Positions 56,226 through 64,000 of a DNA stretch of 64,000 nucleotides are shown piece after piece. Each line of letters begins with the position of its first letter. The stretch's first letter is position 1. The DNA comes from Anoplolepis gracilipes (lineage: Eukaryota > Arthropoda > Insecta > Hymenoptera > Formicidae): contig NC_132986.1 of NCBI RefSeq assembly GCF_047496725.1, forward strand, positions 4,124,501-4,188,500. The letters are read 5' to 3'. The notes below the pieces were generated by a model that made no database searches, had not been told where the DNA came from, and saw nothing but the letters and a program-made list of their open reading frames with translations. The position numbers and the translations under genes were made by a program.

Positions 56226-57766
56226 ATGAGTAAAAATTAATATTTTTACTCATTATTAGTACGCGATCACAATCTTCTAAAACCACTCTTGAGCATAGCG
56301 AGATACTACAGTCATCACTCCTTTACAAAAACAACAAGCTGAATTAGAAGTCAATGATGCAACAATTACAAAATAAAGAAAGACTTGTTAGGGAACAACA
56401 AGCTGCTCTGACTATATAGCAAAAAGAATTTGAAATTTCTAAGGAAAAATTTGAAGCAGAGCAAAACGCTGCTGTCGATATAAATAGCCTCAGTTCGATA
56501 TTAAGCTTATTACGACAAGAAGTATCCTCATTAAAAACTTTACCAAATCAATTAAATAATTTAAAACAAAAGGTATCTGAGATGCGACAACAGGGTATAT
56601 CTAACTTACACGTACAAGATTATATAAGAAATTTGCCACCTCAGGAGCCTATTAACCCCTTATCTGGCAATATAAATATCTCCTCGACTTCCAAACTTCA
56701 AGCTGATAATACCAATCCGCCTCTTCCATCTGCCTCCAGAAATACCCCTTTGAATATGGATCATATCCAATTTGGCTTCACCCATTCGTATTAAAGACAT
56801 AATCGATTCCATTCTCAAATATGACGGTCTTCAAATGTCCGTATTCCAATTCTGTAAAACGTGCGAACGAGTGTTAAATTTAATTCTTTCGTGGCAAGAA
56901 GAATATTTGTTACCATTAATAATAAACAAATTACAAGGACATGCTTACGCGGCAATAAAGGGAATAGAATACCATAATTTAACCGATCTGACTAATCGAT
57001 TGAAGAAGGTTTTTGGTCCTAACAAATCGGTCGATCAATATCGCGGGGAACTTGCCAACGTTAAACCAAATAAAAATATTTTCGACTATATTGAAAGAGT
57101 TAAAGAATTAAGATCCGCGATTATAGACGGTGAAATCACCATTCACGGTAATATGAGTGAACAGCTTCGCTATAACATTGAGGCGAGAGCTCTAGAAAGC
57201 TTTATCAACGGCTTTCTGCCCGATTTATTGATTCGTGTAAAGCTAGATATTACAGTTTGGAAGACGCAATCGTTGGAGCTATTCAATTAAGCGAAACCTT
57301 AGAATCCGAAAATCATCGTAAGAGAATTGCTTTTCCTACACGACCTGTTCTTACCCCTCGGGCAGACCTTACCTATAGTCCTCGTATTCTTCAGAACCCC
57401 TCGCGTAGTCCAGCAGCTTCTACCATTTCCGCCCCTAGAGTGCACGACACGCGTAATACCGTCGCTCCTTTCATTAAACCATTAGTTTCTGGACAACCTG
57501 GTCCAAATTTTTCCACTGAAAAAATATGTTGTTATTGTAAAACTCCTGGACATTTGGTTACAGAATGTCGGAAATTAGCTTATAGAAAATCACTCACCGG
57601 AGATATGAACTCTTCTAATCAATCTCCTGACAATCAGGGAAACGGTCAGAGCGCTCCGGTACAAGGAGTCGTTCGCCGGGACGCTGCTCAACAGGTACGC
57701 CCAAACCCCTCTCGAGTCGTGCGATTCGTAGATACAGAAAATCAAAACCTGGAGACACAAAAGTAA
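56226..57766 (+). pseudogene. gag: gag of second gypsy element, broken
   Basis: Three pieces: 56582-56794, 56772-57290 and 57257-57766, with frame changes near 56780 and 57270. Upstream a heptad-rich segment (EQQAAL, KEFEISKEKFEAEQ) has an in-frame TAG. The middle piece is a capsid related to gypsy-1 gag: KYDGLQMSVFQFCK, VDQYRGELANVKPNKNIFDYI, RVKELRSAIIDGE. The last piece has a CCHC knuckle, CCYCKTPGHLVTEC. Role and fold as in gypsy-1. Confidence 0.85.
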
Positions 57767-57780
57767 ATAAACATCGGCTT

Positions 57781-58481
57781 ATAGCAAGCACTTGCGCTCC
57801 TACCATTACTTTATCGTCCCCTGACCTAAAAGACACATGCACCTTTATGATAGATTCCGGTTCTGATTTGAATTTAATTAAGAAAGAATACGTCAATTCT
57901 AATATTTCTCTGGATAAGAGAAATATTCATTCATTACAAGGAATAGCATCCGAACTCATTAATATTTTAGGTGCAATTTATATATCAGTATTAGGAAAAC
58001 AAACTGAATTTCACATTGTTTCCAACGACATACTTTTCTCGCATCACGGTATTCTTGGTAATACGGTTTTGAAAAATAGAAATGCAAATGTTGATTTTAA
58101 AACAAAACACTTACTACTTGAAAATACTTCGATTCCATTTGATGAAGTGGAATATATTAACATTAAACCAAGAACAATCACTTCTTTCTTCATTAAAATC
58201 ATGAATTCTGAAATAAAAACTGGATATTTTCCATTAATAACTTCCATCAAAGGAATATACCTTGGAGACGCGATAGTTTTAATATTCATGACAAAGCTTA
58301 CTTGCCTCTTTTTAATACTAATGATGAAGAGTATAATATAGAAATACCTTCATTCACTCTGCAGGAATTTGACACCATTGATACCCAAGAGAATCCATAT
58401 TCCTCTTGCGGTGCCGACGGAATCCGAGGGTTATCCTAGGCCACAGTTCGTTGTGTCTCTGATCCTGATTCTTCTTACCAA
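57781..58481 (+). pseudogene. pol: start of pol (aspartic protease) of second gypsy element, truncated
   Basis: MIDSGSDLNLIKKEYV (from 57847) is the protease active site, with a downstream flap-like HGILGNTVLKN. The open frame ends at 58341 and similarity to gypsy-1 pol continues in another frame (NDKAYLPL-like) to about 58370. RT is absent, because an LTR starts at 58482. Confidence 0.8.
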
Positions 58482-60633
58482 TGTGACGTCCCGCCAAATT
58501 TAAAATTTTCAAAAACACAAATATACTGTTCAATTATAAAATGTACGCTATATATATATATATATACAATTCAGCATATTACCAAATGCTTGTTTATACA
58601 AAATCATAATTAAGTAATATTGTCCTTAATGAATATAAAAATTAATCATACAATCATAGTTATTCAATTATATTATATTAAGTATTAATTAAAAATTAAA
58701 GTCAAAATCTTTTACGGTTATATATATATATATATTCTAAATATATATATATTTTTATATATTTATATTGATAAATATAAATTTTAAACAAATTAACTTC
58801 TCACAAAAATTAGACCAAACTTATCAAACTAGATGTAAAAATCACCTATTCTCAAAAGGACAACCAGTAGTTAAATACATATAAAAACGACGCACTGACG
58901 ATACTCGAATAAAATACATCTATCCGTATACATATATATATGTACAAAATATATAAATACTGCCGATATTAATCCGCGTCCACTAAAAATGTAAATTTAT
59001 ATGAAAGATTTATTTTTTTTTTTACAAAACAATGGTTGTTAAAACTAAAATTAAAAATCACCTTATATATATATCTTATATACTGGGTGTCAAAAGGGTA
59101 TATAATCAAAATTAAAATTAAATATTTGCTCAAGAGTTAACTTTCGCAGCTGAATAAAATCAATATTAGAAAAACAAAAGCACCATATGTCAAAATAAAT
59201 TCAATAAAATATACTAGAAATAAGAATATAGTCTCCCATATAAATATTTTCAAACATGTAAAATTAATCAATAAGACAAATGTGATGCAACGAGAGAGAA
59301 AGTATTCAAAATTCTTATAAGTAATATTATGTTGAGGAATAAATATATATAACAATAATAGTCATTAAATCTCTCTCGCTGCAATACGAATAAGTCTTAG
59401 CGTTGTATGAAAAATCGATAATTAATATGACGCACGCAATAACAGCGACACAAAGACTCATGAAATCACATATAATCAAGTAACTTAAACATTCTGACAA
59501 TCAGCGAAGAAGCTTCTTCTTAAACCGATACTTGATTACCATTTCAGTTGAAGCAAATGATTATAAAGAAATCGCTTGAGTATAATCGCGAGAGCTTCCT
59601 CGAAATATAACAACGGATACTTGATTATAAAGTTCGTATCATCTTATCGAAATTGATATCGAAGAACTCACTCGGTTCCAATAACTCCAGGGGAGGAGAC
59701 TTCCCTCTCCAAACCAAAGTCCATCTCCAAACAAACAAGATCAACCAACCAGAAGGAACTTGAGTCCTTCTGATAACTAGTGGAAGGAGAGGTTGAGAGT
59801 GGGGACGAACCTCAGGAGTCAGTTGAGCGTATGGGCTGCAAACAGTCGTAATTCGGGAGTCGTGAAGAAATCGTCCTAAGTTGTAGAATCTCTGAGTCTT
59901 TGTTTGCTGCGTCCTAAAATATAATTCAACTTAGCTTTTCTGACTACTACTTTGTGTCGTCAAGGTAGAGTCTTTTAATATTTTAAGATTTTTCTATTCC
60001 GCGACTCATTTTAAATTAACTTAGATTTAATACTATATTACCATTGATACTTTTAATCTCAGTACAGTGCGGATGTACCTCTCATTTTAATTAATAACAT
60101 TATTATAGCAACTCATATACTTGCAACTTTGTAAAATTATTTTGATATTTGAAATATACCAGCTTATTCATGCATTATTTTAAGTGAATTGTTAGATCCA
60201 GTGTTCCTACATTCCCGAGCCAACATTTACTATAAACAATTAGATATTATACAAATTATTACTACAATATTAACTAAATATCAAAGCCATTAGAATTTTA
60301 TCATTTACTCTATCTAGATAAAGCGACAGCGAGTCCCGAGCCTGGGAAAGAGCAAAGTGACGTGCCCCTCGTTACAGTTCAGGCAGAGCTGAGACTTAGT
60401 CGATGAGCTGTCTGGGCGTCGTTTAATCCAGATTATTAAATGTTAATTTAAAATTTAAAATTTCGATCAAAAAAAATATGATATTGTTTATAAATTATTG
60501 TTAGTTAACAAATGGATTGTTTATAAGTATATGTGTATGAAGGGTTTTAATAATTACCCTAATATGCAAATATATATTAAAATTATTATCTTAGTATGTC
60601 ACTTGATTATTTATTTATAAACAAACTGACTCG
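58482..60633 (+). mobile_element. LTR F1 of the second family, joined to inverted copy
   Basis: It starts TGTGACGTCCCGCC and truncates the pol above. 58482-59280 is U3, AT-rich with TA runs and TATACTGGGTGTCA at 59078. 59281 to about 60325 is the left arm of an inverted repeat. The R-U5 part is colinear with 51900-52770, but the 118-codon ORF is absent. About 308 bases of spacer follow. No coding sequence is supported. Confidence 0.7.
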
Positions 60634-61680
60634 GCATCGCTTTATCCAGATAGAGTAAATGATAAAATTCTGATGGCTTTGATATTTAGTTAATATTGTA
60701 GTAATAATTTGTATAAAATCTAATTGTTTATAGTAAATGTTGGCTCGGGAATGTAGGAACACTGGATCTAACAATTCACTTAAAGTAATGCAAGAATAAG
60801 CTGGTATATTTTAAATATCAAAATAATTTTACAAAGTTGCAAGTATATAAGTTGCTATAATAATGTTATTAATTAAAACGAGAGGTACATCCGCACTGTA
60901 CTGAGATTAAAGGTATTAATGGTAATATAGTATTAAATTTAATTTAATTTAAAATGAGTCGCGGAGTAGAAAAATTTTAAAATATTAAAAAGACTCTACC
61001 TTGATGACACAAAGTAGTAGTCAGAAAAGCTAAGTTGAATTATATTTTAGGACGCAGCAAACAAAGACTCAGAGATTCTACAACTTAGGACGACTTCTTC
61101 ACGACTCCTGAATTACGACTGACTTTTAGTCCATACGCTCAACTGACTCCTGAGGTTTGTCCCCACTCTCAACCTCTCCTTCCACTAGTTATCAGAAGGA
61201 CTCAAGTTCCTTCTGGTTGGTTGATCTTGTTCGTATAAAGATGGATTTTGGTTTGGAGAAGGGAAGTCTCCTCCTCTGGAGTTATTGGAACCAAGTGAGT
61301 TCTTTGATATCAATTTCGATAAGATGATACGAACTTTATAATCCGTTGTTATATTTCGAGGAAGCTCTCGCGATTATACTCAAGCAATTTCTTTATAATC
61401 ACTTGCTTCAACTGAAATGGTAATCAAGTATCGGTTTAAGAAGAAGCTTCTTCGCTGATTGTCAGAATGTTTTAGGTTACTTGATTATATGTGATTTCAT
61501 GAGTCTTTGTGTCGCTGTTATTGCGTGCGTCATATTAATTATCGATTTTTCATACAACGCTAAGACTTATTCGTATTGCAGCGAGAGAGATTTAATGACT
61601 ATTATTGTTATATATAATTTATTTCTCAACATAATATTACTTATAAGAATTTTGAATACTTTCTCTCTCGTTGCATCACA
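59281..61680. repeat. large inverted repeat, arms about 1.05 kb, spacer about 0.3 kb
   Basis: The left arm (59281 to about 60325) begins TGTGATGCAACGAG. The right arm (about 60634-61680) ends CTCGTTGCATCACA. Arms pair through CGAAGAAGC, GGTTCCAATAACTCC and CATTCCCGAGCC blocks. These are two family-2 LTRs facing each other. The right arm lacks U3 and stops exactly at the LTR start at 61681. Confidence 0.85.
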
Positions 61681-61919
61681 TGTGACGTCCCGCCAAAAAA
61701 AAAAAAATTTTTCAAAAACACAAATATACTGCTCAATTATAAAATCTACGCTATATACATATATATATAATTCGGCATATTACCAAATGCTTGCTTATAC
61801 AAAATCACAATTAAGTAATATTGTCCTTAATGAATATAAAAATTAATTATACAATCATAGCTATTCAATTATATTATATCAAGTATTAATTAAAAATTAA
61901 AAGTCAAGAATTCTTACGG

Positions 61920-61959
<40 letters not shown>

Positions 61960-62309
61960 AAAAAAAAAATATATTTTTATATATTCATACTAATAAATAT
62001 AAATTTAAAGCAAATTAACTCCTTATAAAAATTAAAACAAAAATAATACTGACCTTACCAGTAAAGAAAAAAAAGGAAAAGAAATATCATTCAGTAAAGT
62101 ACATTTCAAAAAGTATATGCACACTAGCGTTAAGAGGTACATATATATATATATATATATGCAAATCTATATAAGCTAATTTATTTAATAATATTAATAA
62201 GCTAATTTCATATATATATATATCAACATGTAAATCTACATGGAAGACTTTCTCTTAATGTAATTAATGAAAAACTAATATTCTAAAAAGATAACACATG
62301 ACAAGTATT

Positions 62310-62350
<41 letters not shown>

Positions 62351-62352
62351 AC

Positions 62353-62389
<37 letters not shown>

Positions 62390-62885
62390 ACATATGTATA
62401 TATATATATATATATATATACATATGTAAAAGAGAGCTATTCTCCTATGCTAAAGTAAAAATCATAAAGAATCAATATAAAAAAGAATTATAAATTAAAA
62501 TAACAATATTAAACTGTATCTTCCATATAGATACTATTATAAAAGCGGATATGTTAAGATGAAATATGTGATACAACAAGAGAGAAAATTAAAAGAAATT
62601 TAAATATAGAAGCATAAATTAACAAGTGAAAAGAAAAGGAATATTAATGATGAGACATAATAATTTCGAAAAGAAATACTAACTCTTGCTATGCTTGAAT
62701 CAATAAGTCTCTCTTGCTGTAAAAAGAATTATAATATAAGAGTGCGAAATTATTTTATAATACAAAGAGCCTTTCATTCGCATGATGACGCAATAAGCGA
62801 CGGCGAGAAAGACTGAGTGAAATCAAATATTATTCTTATCTCTTGACGCAGAGACCCGATGAAATCGAATATTATACTTATCTCT
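61681..62885 (+). mobile_element. LTR F2 of the second family, cut by LTR D
   Basis: It starts TGTGACGTCCCGCC, with U3 closely matching F1 for about 250 bp, then long TA runs (61921-61953, 62310-62420). The block near 62570-62870 corresponds to 59281-59470 of F1 at lower identity. LTR D is inserted at 62886. No gene is seen. Confidence 0.7.
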
Positions 62886-64000
62886 TGTCACGTCCAGCGC
62901 CTCCGCTTGACACCAGTCGCCGTCCGTTGACTCCATACGTCACCTGTTAGGTAGACATAGTAAGCGTTAAGCACCTATAAAATTCTTTTATTTTCTTTTT
63001 TCTTTTTATATATATATATATATATAGTTGTTATCAAAAATAGATTAAGCCGATAAATACCTTTTATTATGTTTCCGGCTAGAACATCCTTTTTTTTTCT
63101 CTTTCTCTTCTTTTTCTTCTCTTTTCTTGTTTTAACCCCATCACTGGTTCTCCCCTATCACCTACCTAAAAATGAAGGAAAATAATTAATTAGTTGTCCA
63201 ATGAAAATTCTTACCTATTTTCCGGCCACCCGGTATATCACCTTCTGGTCCGCCTCCTCAGCACCTGAAAAAGGGAAGAGAAAGGACCCACCAAGTCGGT
63301 CGAACATCTTAATTTTATTATAATTACCCATTTAGTTTTGTCACTCTAGTTGCAGTACCTGAAAAATAAAAGGGAAACATAATATTAAGTACGTGTCAAT
63401 AGAATAACGTAAATTAAGTAATAGCGATAATATAAACCAATGTTCACTCCACCTCGTCGTCATCACTCTTACTAAACACCAACATACACGTACACATCAC
63501 CATAGACACACGCATCGAGAATTAACCACCACCCGGTATAACAAAAATATAAAGTAAATCTATATAACAAGTAAAAATCACGCAAGGAAAGAGATCGTAA
63601 CTGCGAATAAGCGGAAATACAACTCCCGATACATATTCACCTTAATAAATTGACACCCGGTATATAAACTAACATTGTCATATTATCCAAACATCAGTAT
63701 AAAATAGTGTTTAACAACCGACCGATTCATTTGGTTAAATTCCATAAGCTTCATATAATAAACTCCGATCGGTACTTTCGGGACACCCTGTATATGAACT
63801 TTCATTAATTATTAAAACTGAGCAAGCCAAGTAACTCGTATGTGCAATTGCAACTTCCTATGCACAGTCTAAATCACTTTTCTCAATATATCAAAAGTTG
63901 TCGCAACATCAAAAAGCACCCAATTTTTAACGGTTTAAACATCACATAAAAAACCCGCTCAGTGACCTTAATTAATTATTTCCTGGCGCCTTGACTCATA
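62886..64000 (+). mobile_element. LTR copy D: giant family-1 LTR, first 1.1 kb
   Basis: It starts TGTCACGTCCAGCGCC and matches copy B 15966-17080 to the window edge, including the four CACCCGGTATA motifs. It is either a solo LTR or the 5' LTR of another plus-strand gypsy-1 element. The preceding bases CTCT would be its target duplication. Confidence 0.85.

Noticed and set aside
61481..61846. 121-codon ORF with hydrophobic segments
   Set aside because: It crosses the border between the inverted arm and the LTR F2 start, so it is a chance frame over a junction of two repeats.
1..64000. Host protein-coding genes
   Set aside because: Every supported coding stretch is retrotransposon-derived; no exon-like conserved domain of a cellular gene was found.

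Overview
This window is transposable-element sequence from end to end; I see no host gene. Several signs point to an arthropod, most likely an insect: seven exact units of the insect telomere repeat CCTAA/TTAGG, R1-clade non-LTR retrotransposons resembling the telomeric TRAS/SART group, an env-bearing Ty3/gypsy (errantivirus-like) element, and arthropod-type TATA plus initiator signals. An ant or another TTAGG-bearing hymenopteran would fit, but the species is a guess.

Layout. (1) 1-14343, minus strand: a gypsy element ('gypsy-1') with env cut by the left edge, integrase, PR-RT-RNase H, gag, a three-fold tandem primer-binding site matching tRNA-Leu, and a 5.68-kb 5' LTR. (2) 14344-21683: an older copy of the same LTR (E). 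Gypsy-1 appears inserted into it, and a 5.62-kb solo LTR (B) is also inserted in it, with a clean 4-bp target duplication. (3) 21684-22788: AT-rich repeats, including a sequence that recurs inverted at 54640-55200, and the start of another LTR. (4) 22789-51890: three minus-strand R1-clade non-LTR elements in head-to-tail order. NLTR-1 is decayed and split by a third giant LTR (C). NLTR-2 has an ORF2 broken by one stop. NLTR-3 has an open 1095-codon ORF1 and a broken ORF2, and is 5' truncated. (CCTAA)7 lies between NLTR-2 and NLTR-3. (5) 51891-58481, plus strand: LTR tail with its own small ORF, tRNA-Leu PBS, decayed gag and start of protease of a second gypsy family. (6) 58482-62885: related LTRs, two of them forming a palindrome with about 1-kb arms. 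(7) 62886-64000: the start of a fourth giant LTR (D).

The most unusual system is the giant-LTR gypsy family. Its LTR holds about 3.07 kb of U3, a TATA/initiator promoter, about 2.55 kb of R-U5, a 39-bp minisatellite, and a sense ORF of 138-139 codons downstream of the promoter. That ORF is conserved between copies and has a possible counterpart in the second gypsy family. Other points are tandem duplication of the LTR-end/PBS unit, env encoded in an unbroken frame from 1797 to the edge behind a good splice acceptor, and hairpins conserved by compensatory change at both ends of the non-LTR elements.

All calls come from reading the sequence. Family names rest on motif recognition, not on database searches.
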